A DNA stretch of 32,380 nucleotides from an uncultured Pelagibacteraceae bacterium (GTDB lineage Bacteria > Pseudomonadota > Alphaproteobacteria > Pelagibacterales > Pelagibacteraceae): assembly GCA_902555465.1 (NCBI GenBank), contig CACDSN010000015.1, positions 1 to 32,380 of the forward strand, in the 5' to 3' direction. Below the pieces are notes generated by a model, which saw nothing but the letters and a program-made list of their open reading frames with translations, was not told where the DNA came from and searched no databases. Position 1 is the stretch's first letter; every line of letters begins with the position of its first letter. Shown here in pieces: positions 1-8,731 of the stretch. The position numbers and the translations under genes were made by a program.

Positions 1-560
1 GAGATTGCGTCCCATTCATCTTTTGGTCTTTTCCAAAAATAACTATCATCTCCAGTATTTAAAAAACTTTCATATTCGTGCTCACCTATTTTTTTTAATA
101 ATTTTTGATCTGCAAAGTCATCTTGAATATCAATAATGATAGGTTTTTTTTCAACTGTTGTTAGTGCCTTTTGAATAATAGAGTGAAGCTGTCTATCAAC
201 AATAAATACTTTTGCCTCACTATGATTAAGAATATAAGAAACTGTTTTAGCATCTAGTCTTACATTAATTGTGTTTAAAACTGCTCCTGTCATAGGGACA
301 GAATAATGTGCCTCAAAAATCTCAGGTGTATTAAACGCCATAACTGAGACTGTGTCACCCTTTTCAATTCCAATTTTTTCCAGAGCACTTGCAAATTTAA
401 TACATCTTTTATACACCTCAGTCCATGTATAGCTTCTTGTTTCGTAAACAAGAGCTTCGTAATTTGGATAAATATCTTTTGCTCTTTCTAAAAAACTTAA
501 TGGAGTTAAAGGAACAAAATTTGCATTATTTTTTTCCAAATTCTTTTCGTAATTGTTCAT
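1..560 (-). CDS. Acyl-CoA synthetase (AMP-forming), N-terminal part, cut by window edge
   Basis: My translation from the ATG at 560-558 gives 186 codons before the edge; the C-terminal two thirds lie outside the window. The N-terminal domain of an AMP-dependent acyl-CoA ligase is clear: TPLSFLERA, YTWTEVYKR, a KGDTVSVMAFNTPE segment and GAVLNTINVRLD, and the readable part stops at DEWDAIS, just where the P-loop-like TSGTTG motif follows in this family. These enzymes activate a carboxylic acid to acyl-AMP and then acyl-CoA in the cytosol. The start codon directly follows the stop of the acyl-CoA dehydrogenase with no spacer, so the two are translationally coupled. Next to a DmdC-type dehydrogenase, a methylmercaptopropionate-CoA ligase (DmdB) role is possible, but a general short or medium-chain fatty acid ligase fits equally well. 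Family is sure; substrate is not. Confidence 0.85.
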   Translation of the reverse strand, partial: MNNYEKNLEKNNANFVPLTPLSFLERAKDIYPNYEALVYETRSYTWTEVYKRCIKFASALEKIGIEKGDTVSVMAFNTPEIFEAHYSVPMTGAVLNTINVRLDAKTVSYILNHSEAKVFIVDRQLHSIIQKALTTVEKKPIIIDIQDDFADQKLLKKIGEHEYESFLNTGDDSYFWKRPKDEWDAI

Positions 561-2324
561 CTAATTAAATTTAAAGTTCATTATATAATCACTTCCGGTA
601 ATGGCCGTTTTAAAGTGATTTTCTACCCTAGGTAATACTCTTTTGAAATAAAATTTAGCAGTTTCGATCTTATCTTCATAAAAAGATTTATTATTTTCAT
701 AATCATTATAACAAATTTCTAATACCTTTATCCAAGAATGAGCAATTGAGACAAAACCTAGTGCTTTTAAGTAATCATTACAAGCGGCACTAGCATCATC
801 TTTTGAATTATTAAGTTTATCTTTTATCCAAACTGTAAATTTATTTAATATGTCTAAACTATTATTAAAATCGTCTATAAATGGTTTAATTTTTTCTTGA
901 GATTTATTAAAATCATTTTTAATCATATTTAAATATTTATCGATTACGTCACCATTTTTATTGACTAATTTTCTGAAAACTAAATCAAGTGCTTGAACAG
1001 AATTTGTTCCTTCGTAAATTGGAGTAATTCTATTATCTCTATAAAGTTGCTCAATACCTTGGTCTTTAGTATATCCATATCCTCCAAAAATTTGCATTGC
1101 ATCGCTTGTGATTTCCATTCCTAAATCAGTAAACATTGTCTTAACGACTGGAGTCATCAAAGAAACGTAGTCAGATGCCTCTTTTCTTATAGACTCATCT
1201 CTGTGATACAGGCTGACTTCAGTTTGTTGAGACAACCAAAAACAAAGTGCTCTCTCGCCTTCAATAATTGATTTCATATTTAGAAGTGATTTTCTAATGT
1301 CAGCGTGTTCAATTATTGTATCTGCACCGTTTATTGATTTGCTATTATTTGATTTGCCTTGTTTTCTTTCTTTGGCATAACTTAAAGAATTTTGGTAAGC
1401 TATCTCTGAAATTCCTAATCCTTGAATTCCAACGACAATTCTCTCTAGGTTCATCATGGTAAACATTGAGTTTAAACCCTTATTTTTTGGACCAATCATA
1501 TATCCGAGAGCATCATCAAAATTTAAAACACATGTCGCCGATCCTTTGATACCCATTTTACTTTCAATTGATCCAGTTGAAATACCATTTCTTTGCCCCA
1601 AGGAACCATCATTATTTACTTTAAATTTTGGCACTAAGAATAAACTGATGCCTTTCGTTCCTTTAGGAGAATCAGTTGCTCTAGCAATAACAAGATGAAT
1701 AATATTTTCTGTCAAATCATGATCACCAGATGTAATAAATATTTTTTGACCATTTAATTTATAAGTTCCATCATCTTGTTCTTCTGCTTTTGTTTTGAGC
1801 AAACCTAGGTCTGTGCCACATACAGGTTCGGTTAAACACATAGTTCCACTCCATTTACCTTCAACCATCTTTGGTAAATATTTATTTTTTATTTCTTCAG
1901 TAGCGTGGTGATTTATACAATTATATGCTCCAATACTTAATTCGCTATATAGTTTAAATGATAAGCTTGCAGATGATAACATTTCATCAAAAAATGCACT
2001 TACTGTTTTTGGCATTCCCTGACCACCATACTTGGGATCACATGATAAAGATGTCCATCCATCTTCTATAAATTTTGAATATGCCTCTTTATATCCTGGA
2101 GGCGTTCTAACAATACCATTTTCTAAAACAGTTGGATTATCGTCTCCTATTTTTGCAAGTGGTAAAATTATATTTGTATTTATTTTGGCTGCCTCATCTA
2201 ATATATTTTTTACTAGTTCTGAATTAACTTCTTTGTATTTTTCAATCTCATTATAATTTTTATTGTTTCTTAACTTATCGAAAAGAAACATCATGTCTTC
2301 TACTGGTGCAGTGTAATTTGGCAT
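561..2324 (-). CDS. dmdC: Acyl-CoA dehydrogenase, DmdC-type (3-methylmercaptopropionyl-CoA dehydrogenase-like)
   Basis: A 587-residue FAD flavoenzyme, longer than the roughly 380-residue classical acyl-CoA dehydrogenases and matching the long subfamily with an extra C-terminal helical domain to which DmdC belongs. The N-terminus MPNYTAPVED and the FAD/substrate segment LTEPVCGTD (about 164-172) are seen. The catalytic base is probably Glu438 in the segment PIYEGTNS, the place of the active-site Glu in characterised DmdC. In the DMSP demethylation pathway this enzyme oxidises methylmercaptopropionyl-CoA to methylthioacryloyl-CoA, passing electrons to ETF. It sits 26 nt downstream of leuB and is fused head to tail with an acyl-CoA ligase gene, which suits a DmdB-DmdC pair. 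DmdA and DmdD are not in the window, so the symbol is a subfamily call; a general long-form fatty acyl-CoA dehydrogenase remains an alternative. Confidence 0.7.
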   Translation of the reverse strand: MPNYTAPVEDMMFLFDKLRNNKNYNEIEKYKEVNSELVKNILDEAAKINTNIILPLAKIGDDNPTVLENGIVRTPPGYKEAYSKFIEDGWTSLSCDPKYGGQGMPKTVSAFFDEMLSSASLSFKLYSELSIGAYNCINHHATEEIKNKYLPKMVEGKWSGTMCLTEPVCGTDLGLLKTKAEEQDDGTYKLNGQKIFITSGDHDLTENIIHLVIARATDSPKGTKGISLFLVPKFKVNNDGSLGQRNGISTGSIESKMGIKGSATCVLNFDDALGYMIGPKNKGLNSMFTMMNLERIVVGIQGLGISEIAYQNSLSYAKERKQGKSNNSKSINGADTIIEHADIRKSLLNMKSIIEGERALCFWLSQQTEVSLYHRDESIRKEASDYVSLMTPVVKTMFTDLGMEITSDAMQIFGGYGYTKDQGIEQLYRDNRITPIYEGTNSVQALDLVFRKLVNKNGDVIDKYLNMIKNDFNKSQEKIKPFIDDFNNSLDILNKFTVWIKDKLNNSKDDASAACNDYLKALGFVSIAHSWIKVLEICYNDYENNKSFYEDKIETAKFYFKRVLPRVENHFKTAITGSDYIMNFKFN

Positions 2325-2350
2325 TTGGGAACCTTAAAATAAATGAATAA

Positions 2351-3457
2351 TTATTGCAATTTTGAAATTATCGCATCACCCATTTGAGATGTGGATACTT
2401 CTTTTTTTCCTTTAGAAATAATATCTTTTGTTCTTAAACCATCATTCAATACGTCCTGGACAGCTTTCTCAAGAGAATTTGCCTCTTTGTCTAAATCGAG
2501 AGAAAATCTTAAAGCCATTGCAAAACTTAAAATAGTAGCTATAGGATTTGCAAGACCTTTTCCTGCTATATCAGGTGCTGACCCATGAATTGGTTCATAC
2601 ATAGCTCTCATCTCCCCCTCTTTATTTTTAGCTCCTAACGAAGCCGATGGCAAAAGTCCAAGTGAACCTGTTAACATAGATGCTTGATCCGATAACATAT
2701 CGCCAAATAAATTATCAGTTACAATAACATCAAATTGTTTCGGATTTCTTAAAAGTTGCATCGCACAATTGTCAGCAAGCATATGATCAAGTTTTATATC
2801 TTTATATTCTTTTTCTTGTAAATCTTGAACTTCTTCTCTCCAGAGTAAACCCGCTTCCATTACATTTGATTTTTCACAAGAGGTTACTTTATTTTTTCTT
2901 TTTTTTGCTAAATCAAAGGCTACTCTTGCAACTCTTTGAATTTCACTCGATGTATAGGTATGAGTATTAATTCCTTTTCTTTCTCCATTATCAATTGGTT
3001 TAATGCCTCTTGGTTCTCCAAAATAAATACCTCCTGTAAGCTCTCTTACTATCATAATATCTAAGCCAGAAACTATTTCGGGTTTAAGTGTTGATGCCTC
3101 AACCAATTGTTCAAAACAAATTGCAGGTCTTAAATTTGCAAAAAGTTTTAACTCTTTTCTTAATTTTAACAATGCTCGTTCTGGTTTTTTTGAAAATTCT
3201 ACATTGTCCCATTTAGGTCCACCAACAGCTCCTAATATTACTGCTTCAGATTCAAGAGCTTTATAGAACACCTCATCAGTAATTGGAGTTCCATGCTTAT
3301 CATAAGAAACACCTCCAGCTAAGTCCTCATCTATTTCAAAATCTAACGACTTATTTTTATTAAACCAAAGTATTATTTTTTTAACTTCTCCAACTACTTC
3401 TGGACCAATACCATCACCGGGTAATAGTAAAAATTTTCTTTTTTTTATTTTAATCAT
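2351..3457 (-). CDS. leuB: 3-isopropylmalate dehydrogenase
   Basis: A 368-residue NAD-dependent beta-decarboxylating dehydrogenase that converts 3-isopropylmalate to 2-oxoisocaproate in leucine synthesis (cytosol). The N-terminal [12 protein letters not shown] (11-22), the catalytic Lys in [13 protein letters not shown], and the family signature around [14 protein letters not shown] with Asp metal ligands are all present, followed by the NAD-binding [10 protein letters not shown]-type loop. Length is normal. The ATG overlaps the leuD stop by 8 nt, so the two are coupled. With leuC and leuD it supplies the last three enzyme subunits of the leucine branch; leuA is not in the window. No leader peptide or attenuator was seen before leuC, so expression probably depends on the upstream ribosomal-protein genes. 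Confidence 0.97.
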   Translation of the reverse strand: MIKIKKRKFLLLPGDGIGPEVVGEVKKIILWFNKNKSLDFEIDEDLAGGVSYDKHGTPITDEVFYKALESEAVILGAVGGPKWDNVEFSKKPERALLKLRKELKLFANLRPAICFEQLVEASTLKPEIVSGLDIMIVRELTGGIYFGEPRGIKPIDNGERKGINTHTYTSSEIQRVARVAFDLAKKRKNKVTSCEKSNVMEAGLLWREEVQDLQEKEYKDIKLDHMLADNCAMQLLRNPKQFDVIVTDNLFGDMLSDQASMLTGSLGLLPSASLGAKNKEGEMRAMYEPIHGSAPDIAGKGLANPIATILSFAMALRFSLDLDKEANSLEKAVQDVLNDGLRTKDIISKGKKEVSTSQMGDAIISKLQ

Positions 3458-4055
3458 TAAATATCCAAGGCTTTGTATTTTTTAAATTTTTTTCAAAAGA
3501 TATTATTTTGTCAGTTTTTTCTAATGATAAAGCAATATCATCCAGACCTTCTAATAGACATTTTTTTTTAAATGCATCTAATTCAAATTTAATTTCATTA
3601 TTTCCAAAAACTATTTTTTGATTATATAGATCTACTTCTATTTCTTCTTTTCTGTTAGAGTATTGTGAAATTTGTTTAATTTTTTCATCATCTAGTATTA
3701 TTGGCAATATTCCATTCTTAAAACAATTGTTATAAAATATATCAGCATAACTAGGGCTTATTACACATGTTATTCCAAAATCTAATAATGCCCAAGGCGC
3801 ATGTTCTCTTGAAGAACCACATCCAAAGTTTTTACCAGCGATTAAGATTTTTGATTTATTAAATGGATCTTGATTTAAAATAAAATCCTTTATTATTTTT
3901 CCTTTTTCATCGTATCTCATTTCAAAGAATAAATTTTTACCAAGACCAGTTCTTTTAATTGTCTTAAGAAACTGCTTTGGAATTAACATATCTGTATCAA
4001 TATTAACAATTGGTAAATATGCTGGGATACTTTTTAATTTATTGAATTTTTGCAT
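3450..4055 (-). CDS. leuD: 3-isopropylmalate dehydratase small subunit
   Basis: A 201-residue small (swivelling) subunit of isopropylmalate isomerase, which interconverts 2- and 3-isopropylmalate together with LeuC. The conserved loop [17 protein letters not shown]-type segment (about 74-90) carries the substrate-binding Ser and Arg residues, and [13 protein letters not shown] near the N-terminus is also typical. Length matches the proteobacterial family. The ATG shares one base with the leuC stop (TAATG arrangement) and its own stop overlaps leuB by 8 nt, so leuC-leuD-leuB form a tightly coupled unit that keeps the two subunits in balance. Confidence 0.97.
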   Translation of the reverse strand: MQKFNKLKSIPAYLPIVNIDTDMLIPKQFLKTIKRTGLGKNLFFEMRYDEKGKIIKDFILNQDPFNKSKILIAGKNFGCGSSREHAPWALLDFGITCVISPSYADIFYNNCFKNGILPIILDDEKIKQISQYSNRKEEIEVDLYNQKIVFGNNEIKFELDAFKKKCLLEGLDDIALSLEKTDKIISFEKNLKNTKPWIFND

Positions 4056-5458
4056 TAGCTTTGATACTTTCTTACATCGTCTAAATTACCAGATATTGCT
4101 GCTGCGGCTGCCATACCTGGGCTTACTAAATGTGTTCTTCCTCCTCTGCCTTGCCTTCCTTCAAAGTTTCTATTTGATGTTGATGCACATCTTTCTCCGG
4201 GCTTTAGTTTATCAGCATTCATCGCTAAACACATTGAACATCCAGGCTCTCTCCACTCAAAACCTGAATTTATAAATATTTTATCTAATCCCTCTTGTTC
4301 CGCTTGTTGTTTCACCAAACCTGAGCCAGGAACCACCATTGCATTTACGTGGCCAGCAATTTTTTTATCTTTTAAAATTTTAGCTGCTTCTCTTAAATCT
4401 TCAATTCTACCGTTTGTACAACTTCCAATAAAAACCTTATCAATTTTAATATCTTTAATCTTCGTATTAGGTTGTAAACCCATATATTTCAAAGATCTTT
4501 CAATTGAATTTTTTTTATCTAAATCTTTTTCTTTTTCAGGATTTGGAACATTTTCATCTATCGTCAATACATCTTGGGGCGATGTACCCCAAGTTACCAT
4601 TGGTTTAATATCTTTTCCATCAAGGTTTATTTCTTTATCAAATTGGGCGCCATCATCTGATTTAAGAGTATTCCAATACTCAAGTGCTTTATCCCAATTT
4701 TCCTTTTTAGGAGACATTGGTTTCCCCTTAAGGTAATCAAAAACCTTTTTGTCTGGTTCAATTAATCCAGCTCTAGCTCCGCCTTCAATAGTCATGTTAC
4801 AGATAGTCATTCTGTTTTCCACACTTAAGGATGAGATCAAATTTCCAGCATATTCAATTACATAACCAGTTCCACCAGCAGTTCCTATTTTTCCAATAAT
4901 TTGTAAAATTACATCTTTAGAGGTAACACCAAGAGGCAAACTTCCATTAACATTAATTCTAAAATTTTTGGATTTTTTTTGAACCAAAGTTTGTGTTGCA
5001 AGAACATGCTCAACTTCTGAAGTACCAATACCAAAAGCTAAAGCTCCAAATGCTCCATGGGTTGCAGTATGACTATCTCCACAAACAATTATTGTACCTG
5101 GTTGTGTAAATCCTTGTTCTGGACCTATTATATGAACTATACCTTGTCTTTTGTCATTCATTCCAAAAATTTTAATACCAAATTCTTTACAATTATCTTC
5201 TAATGTATCAACTTGAATTTTTGACTCCTCATCTGATATCCCTTTAGATCTATCAGTTGTTGGAACATTATGATCAGCAACAGCTAAAGTTAGATCAGGT
5301 TGTCTTACTTTTCTTTGAGAATTTCTTAAACCTTCGAATGCTTGTGGACTAGTAACCTCATGAATTAAATGTCTGTCAACGAATAATAAAGAAGTACCAT
5401 CTTCTTGTTCATGAACAAGGTGTTCATTCCATATTTTATCATAAAGAGTTTTAGGCAT
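4055..5458 (-). CDS. leuC: 3-isopropylmalate dehydratase large subunit
   Basis: A 467-residue aconitase-family subunit that binds the [4Fe-4S] cluster and, with LeuD, isomerises isopropylmalate. The three cluster cysteines are seen as Cys347 (FIGSCTNGR) and Cys407/Cys410 ([11 protein letters not shown]), and the substrate-binding [20 protein letters not shown] segment lies at about 126-145. Length is full for the family. The gene starts 22 nt after the rplS stop, too close for an independent terminator and promoter to be obvious, so it is probably cotranscribed with the ribosomal genes upstream. Confidence 0.97.
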   Translation of the reverse strand: MPKTLYDKIWNEHLVHEQEDGTSLLFVDRHLIHEVTSPQAFEGLRNSQRKVRQPDLTLAVADHNVPTTDRSKGISDEESKIQVDTLEDNCKEFGIKIFGMNDKRQGIVHIIGPEQGFTQPGTIIVCGDSHTATHGAFGALAFGIGTSEVEHVLATQTLVQKKSKNFRINVNGSLPLGVTSKDVILQIIGKIGTAGGTGYVIEYAGNLISSLSVENRMTICNMTIEGGARAGLIEPDKKVFDYLKGKPMSPKKENWDKALEYWNTLKSDDGAQFDKEINLDGKDIKPMVTWGTSPQDVLTIDENVPNPEKEKDLDKKNSIERSLKYMGLQPNTKIKDIKIDKVFIGSCTNGRIEDLREAAKILKDKKIAGHVNAMVVPGSGLVKQQAEQEGLDKIFINSGFEWREPGCSMCLAMNADKLKPGERCASTSNRNFEGRQGRGGRTHLVSPGMAAAAAISGNLDDVRKYQS

Positions 5459-5480
5459 TTAGAAAAAACTATATCTTTTC

Positions 5481-6062
5481 TTATTTTTTAGGCTCTTTTT
5501 CTTTCTTGGGCTCAACTTTATCTTGAGGCTTGTTATTGTCTTTCTTTGCCTCTACTTTTGGAGCTTCAGTTTTTGGTTTAGTTTCTGCTCTTGCGGTTTC
5601 TGAGGATTTAGTTTCTTCTTTTTTAGGTTCTTCCACATTAGCCGCAGTAACATTTTCTTCAGCAACCTCTTGAATTTTTGTCTCTAAATCAATTCCAATT
5701 TTCTTTTTTATTTTTTCTGAAATTCTCGCGGATTTACCTGTTCTATCTCTTAAATAATAAAGTTTTGCTCTCCTTACTTTTCCAGATCTGATTACCTTAA
5801 TTGTATCAACTGCCGGGCTATAAAGTGAGAAAGTTCTTTCTACTCCCTCACCAAACGAAATTTTTCTGACTGTAAAAGAAGAATTAATATCTCTATTTTT
5901 TTTTGCTATGCAAACACCCTCAAAATACTGAATTCTGTCTCTTTTACCTTCAGTTATTTTAACTCCAACTTTAATAATATCTCCAGGAAAAAACTCTGGA
6001 TGTTTCTTTCGAGCGATAATTTCTTTTACTTTTGAATTATTTATTTCTTCTATATTTTTCAT
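5481..6062 (-). CDS. rplS: 50S ribosomal protein L19 with long charged C-terminal tail
   Basis: The first roughly 120 residues are a complete L19: the HPEFFPGD and [20 protein letters not shown] segments, [17 protein letters not shown] and [13 protein letters not shown] are all recognisable. L19 lies at the interface of the two ribosomal subunits. The protein continues for about 70 more residues with a low-complexity tail rich in Lys, Glu, Ala, Pro and Thr, whereas most L19 proteins end near residue 115-130. The tail shares the short motif APKVEAKK with the tail of S16 two genes upstream. The gene lies 4 nt downstream of trmD in the conserved rpsP-trmD-rplS order. The function of the tail is unknown; it is in frame, with no sign of frameshift. 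Confidence 0.95.
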   Translation of the reverse strand: MKNIEEINNSKVKEIIARKKHPEFFPGDIIKVGVKITEGKRDRIQYFEGVCIAKKNRDINSSFTVRKISFGEGVERTFSLYSPAVDTIKVIRSGKVRRAKLYYLRDRTGKSARISEKIKKKIGIDLETKIQEVAEENVTAANVEEPKKEETKSSETARAETKPKTEAPKVEAKKDNNKPQDKVEPKKEKEPKK

Positions 6063-6066
6063 TTTT

Positions 6067-6756
6067 CTAATTTTTTTTGTTATGTTTAAGCCACAAATCT
6101 GGTCTTCGGTCGCGTGTTATAGCCTCAGATTGGGATAAACGCCAGTGTTTAATTTTAGCATGATCTCCAGATAATAGTACTTCGGGAACCTTATTTTCCT
6201 GCCATATTTGAGGTTTTGTATATTGAGGATACTCCAATAAACCATTCTCAAAGCTCTCATCTGCTATAGAGTCTACATTTCCTAATACTCCTGGTATTAA
6301 TCTTAAAACACTATCTAAAACAATATAAGAGGCAGTTTCCCCTCCTGAAATTATATAATCACCAATACTAATTTCCTCAATATTTCTGTTATCAAGAACT
6401 CTTTGATCAACTCCTTCAAAATGACCACATAAAATATTTAAAAATTTTTCTTTTGAAATTTTCTTTGCAATTTCTTGATTGAGCAATTTACCTCTTGGAC
6501 TTAAGTAATATATTTTTTCGTCTTTTTTTAAATTATTATCAAATGATTTATCAATAACATCAGGTCTCATTACCATTCCAGAGCCTCCACCATAAGGAGT
6601 GTCATCAACTGTCTTGTGTTTACCTTCTGCAAAGTCTCTAATATTAACAATATTTAGATCCCAAATTTTTTTTTGTAGTGCTTTTCCGTATATTCCTTTG
6701 TCTAAAGGACCTGGAAAAAATTCAGGATATAATGTGAATATGTTGACTTTAAACAT
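6067..6756 (-). CDS. trmD: tRNA (guanine-N1-)-methyltransferase
   Basis: A 229-residue SPOUT-class methyltransferase that makes m1G37 next to the anticodon of tRNAs reading CNN and related codons, preventing frameshifting. The trefoil-knot S-adenosylmethionine site is seen in [11 protein letters not shown] and [14 protein letters not shown], the [11 protein letters not shown] loop is near residue 60, and the C-terminal tRNA-binding part has [13 protein letters not shown]. Length is normal or slightly short, as expected. Gaps of 5 nt to rpsP and 4 nt to rplS place it inside the usual rpsP-trmD-rplS operon; rimM, often present between rpsP and trmD, is not found here. Confidence 0.97.
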   Translation of the reverse strand: MFKVNIFTLYPEFFPGPLDKGIYGKALQKKIWDLNIVNIRDFAEGKHKTVDDTPYGGGSGMVMRPDVIDKSFDNNLKKDEKIYYLSPRGKLLNQEIAKKISKEKFLNILCGHFEGVDQRVLDNRNIEEISIGDYIISGGETASYIVLDSVLRLIPGVLGNVDSIADESFENGLLEYPQYTKPQIWQENKVPEVLLSGDHAKIKHWRLSQSEAITRDRRPDLWLKHNKKN

Positions 6757-6761
6757 TTAAT

Positions 6762-7199
6762 TTATTCTTTTTTAGCTTCTACTTTTGGTGCATCTGCTGC
6801 TGGCTTAGCTTCTTCTTTTTTAGCTTCTACTTTTGGTGCATCTGCTGCTGGTTTTTCACCTTCAGACGACCCTTCTTTTGATGCTTCGGCTTCTTTATTT
6901 CTCTCTTTCTTAGGAATTGCTTTATTAGGATTATTACCAGACGCTGGCATAGGAATAAAGTTATTTTCACCTAAAATTCTAGCTACTCTAGTTGTTGGTT
7001 GTGCTCCTTGACTTAACCAATATTTTATTCTCTCGCTTTCTAAGCCTATTCTCTCTTTTTTCTCTTTTGGCAGTAAAGGATTAAAAAAGCCTAATTTTTC
7101 AATAAATCTACCATCTCTTGCAAACTTACTTTCTGCAACAACGATTTTGTAAACAGGTCTTTTTTTAGTTCCTCCTCTTGATAATCTAAGTTTTAACAT
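6762..7199 (-). CDS. rpsP: 30S ribosomal protein S16 with repeat-bearing C-terminal tail
   Basis: The first roughly 80 residues are a normal S16: MLKLRLSRGGTKKRPVYKIV, then DGRFIEKLGFFNPL and an IKYWLSQGAQPT segment. S16 is an early-assembly protein of the 30S subunit. A further roughly 65 residues form a Lys/Glu/Ala/Pro-rich tail absent from the shortest family members, ending in two copies of a 16-residue unit ([16 protein letters not shown]). The DNA under the two copies is nearly identical, which suggests a recent tandem duplication. The gene lies 14 nt downstream of ffh and 5 nt upstream of trmD. Confidence 0.96.
   Translation of the reverse strand: MLKLRLSRGGTKKRPVYKIVVAESKFARDGRFIEKLGFFNPLLPKEKKERIGLESERIKYWLSQGAQPTTRVARILGENNFIPMPASGNNPNKAIPKKERNKEAEASKEGSSEGEKPAADAPKVEAKKEEAKPAADAPKVEAKKE
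6765..6851. repeat. Tandem direct repeat in the 3' end of rpsP
   Basis: A 39-nt perfect direct repeat occurs at 6765-6803 and 6813-6851, offset by 48 nt, that is 16 codons in frame. It encodes the duplicated tail unit of S16. A weaker relative of the same sequence underlies the tail of rplS near 5545-5570. The in-frame period means slippage or unequal exchange here would lengthen or shorten the tail without breaking the gene. Confidence 0.9.
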
Positions 7200-7213
7200 A
7201 TCTTTATCTCCTT

Positions 7214-8572
7214 TTATTTTAATTGATTAAAAAGTTCTGGCGGTATTCCTTTATCCGTCATTCCCTTCATGTCTCCTTTTGACATCTTTTTCATCATTTC
7301 AGACATCATTTTAAATTGTTTTAACAATTTATTGATAGTGGCTATATCTGTCCCAGAGCCATTAGCAATTCTTTTTTTTCTAGAGCCGTCAATAATTTTT
7401 GGATTAGCTCTTTCTTTTTTCGTCATGGATAAAATTACTGCTTCATTTTTTAAAATTATTTTTTCATCAACTCCAGCTTGGTCCATTTGAGACTTAATTT
7501 TTGAAACTCCTGGTAAAAACGACATGATACCTTCAATGCCTCCCATTTTCTTCATCTGTCTTAGTTGTGATAAATAATCTTCCAACGAAAACTGTCCTTT
7601 TTTTAAATTTTCTTCTGCTTTTTTAATATTTTCTTGGTCGACATCTTCTGACGCCTTTTCTACAAGAGATACTATATCTCCCATTCCTAATATTCTATTT
7701 GCTATACGGTCTGGATGGAAAACTTCCAGATTTTCAATTTTTTCTCCAACTCCTAAAAATTTTATCGGTACTTCTGCAACATATTTCATACTTAAAGCTG
7801 CACCACCTCTTCCATCACCATCTGATCTTGTTAAAATAATTCCTGTCAAGTTAACTGTATTTTTGAATCCTTTCGCTACATTTGCAGCAACTTGTCCTGT
7901 AAGTGAATCTGCCACTAACATTACTTCTGAAGGATTAATTATGTTCTCAATTTGCTTTATCTCACTCATCATTTGTAAATCTATTTGTGTTCTTCCTGCA
8001 GTATCAAATAAAATTACATCACTGCCATTAAGTTTAGCTGTGTTAATTGCTCTTTGGCAAATATCAGAGGGCAATTGTCCTTCAATTACTGGCAGTGTAT
8101 TGATATTATTTTGTTCTCCAAGAAGCCTCAATTGTTCCTGGGCTGCTGGTCTGTATATATCTAAACTGACCATCATAACCTTTTTTTTCTTATTTTTTTC
8201 TAGATAACTAGCGAGCTTAGCTGTTGAAGTTGTTTTTCCAGATCCTTGGAGGCCAACCATCATAACTGTAACGGGCGGTACTGCATTAAGATTAACTTCT
8301 ACATTTTTTTCTCCTAGCAAATTTACTAATTCATCATAAACAATTTTTACAACCATCTGTCCTGGAGATGTTGATCTAACTATTTCTTTTCCAAGCGCTT
8401 TTGGTTTAACTTTATCTACGAAGTCTTTAGCTACATCTAAAGAGACATCTGCTTCTAAAAAAGCTTGTCTAATTCCTCTCAAACCCTCATCTACTTGGGC
8501 TTCATTCAATGAAGGTGCCTTTTTTAAAGAAGAAAATATTTCTTCAAATTTATTTGTTAAGTTTTCAAACAT
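7214..8572 (-). CDS. ffh: Signal recognition particle protein (SRP54 homologue)
   Basis: A GTPase that binds signal sequences and 4.5S RNA and delivers ribosomes to FtsY at the membrane. The N domain is followed by the G domain with the P-loop VGLQGSGKTT, DIYRPAAQEQL, DTAGR and a G4 motif TRSDGDGRGGAAL (Arg where many bacteria have Lys, as in other alphaproteobacteria). The methionine-rich M domain has MGGIEGIMSFLPG and a C-terminal Met/Lys-rich helix. I choose ATG at 8572-8570, giving MFENLTNKFEEIF, the standard family start, and 452 residues; a TTG 12 nt further upstream is in frame but would run into the structured leader. A weak GGG at 8582-8580 lies 7 nt before the ATG. The gene heads the minus-strand operon with rpsP. 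Confidence 0.97.
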   Translation of the reverse strand: MFENLTNKFEEIFSSLKKAPSLNEAQVDEGLRGIRQAFLEADVSLDVAKDFVDKVKPKALGKEIVRSTSPGQMVVKIVYDELVNLLGEKNVEVNLNAVPPVTVMMVGLQGSGKTTSTAKLASYLEKNKKKKVMMVSLDIYRPAAQEQLRLLGEQNNINTLPVIEGQLPSDICQRAINTAKLNGSDVILFDTAGRTQIDLQMMSEIKQIENIINPSEVMLVADSLTGQVAANVAKGFKNTVNLTGIILTRSDGDGRGGAALSMKYVAEVPIKFLGVGEKIENLEVFHPDRIANRILGMGDIVSLVEKASEDVDQENIKKAEENLKKGQFSLEDYLSQLRQMKKMGGIEGIMSFLPGVSKIKSQMDQAGVDEKIILKNEAVILSMTKKERANPKIIDGSRKKRIANGSGTDIATINKLLKQFKMMSEMMKKMSKGDMKGMTDKGIPPELFNQLK

Positions 8573-8680
8573 AATTTTACCCAACAGCTATCGCACCAGT
8601 GGGCGAACCCTCGCTGACTGGTGTCGATCTCTTTGTTTTCAAAGACACCGCAAAATGCTGTATTTGCGGAAATTGCGATA
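8573..8680 (-). promoter_or_regulatory. Structured leader RNA of ffh (candidate 'ffh' cis-regulatory element)
   Basis: This stretch is visibly GC-richer than its surroundings and folds well as minus-strand RNA. Hairpin A pairs 8669-8663 with 8654-8648 (CCGCAAA/TTTGCGG). Hairpin B pairs 8649-8644 with 8625-8620 (GGTGTC/GACACC) and contains an inner CTTTG-AAAA-CAAAG stem. Hairpin C pairs 8623-8617 with 8600-8594 (CACCAGT/ACTGGTG), capped by GCGA-GGGT-TCGC. B and C both need 8623-8620, so they exclude each other. An outer 7-bp pairing of 8680-8674 with 8595-8589 is also possible. From established knowledge, a structured element before ffh was reported in Pelagibacter (Meyer et al. 2009, comparative genomics); I believe this is that element but cannot check the alignment. 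The ligand or protein sensed is unknown. Confidence 0.7.
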
Positions 8681-8681
8681 A

Positions 8682-8710
8682 ACTATAATAGAGGTTCAAA
8701 ATGTCAACAA
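8682..8710. promoter_or_regulatory. Overlapping divergent promoter-like elements for ffh and dapF
   Basis: On the minus strand, TATAGT (8687-8682) lies 17 nt downstream of TTGTTG (8710-8705), and a perfect TTGACA (8707-8702) is nearby but at poor spacing. On the plus strand, a perfect TATAAT occupies 8684-8689 in front of dapF, without a convincing -35. The two -10 elements overlap, so ffh and dapF transcription would compete for polymerase. AT-rich DNA gives many chance -10 matches, so confidence is limited. A start from the minus promoter near 8675 would leave out most of the outer stem of the ffh leader. Confidence 0.35.
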
Positions 8711-8731
8711 ATAAGATAAACATTAAAATAT

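Noticed and set aside
6765-6851. CRISPR-like repeat
   Set aside because: Only two copies, spaced by 9 nt, in frame inside rpsP and without spacers.
7863-8207. Plus-strand open frame of 114 codons
   Set aside because: It lies antisense within the G domain of ffh and its hydrophobic, Ser/Cys-rich composition is what the complement of that gene gives.
8573-8584. ffh starting at the TTG 12 nt upstream
   Set aside because: The ATG at 8572 gives the standard MFENL start of Ffh and has a GGG at fair spacing; the longer form adds MGKI with no family support.
8573-8731. 4.5S SRP RNA gene next to ffh
   Set aside because: The conserved GGUC...GGAA...GCAGCC core of the SRP RNA apical hairpin is not present on either strand; the fold fits a leader element instead.
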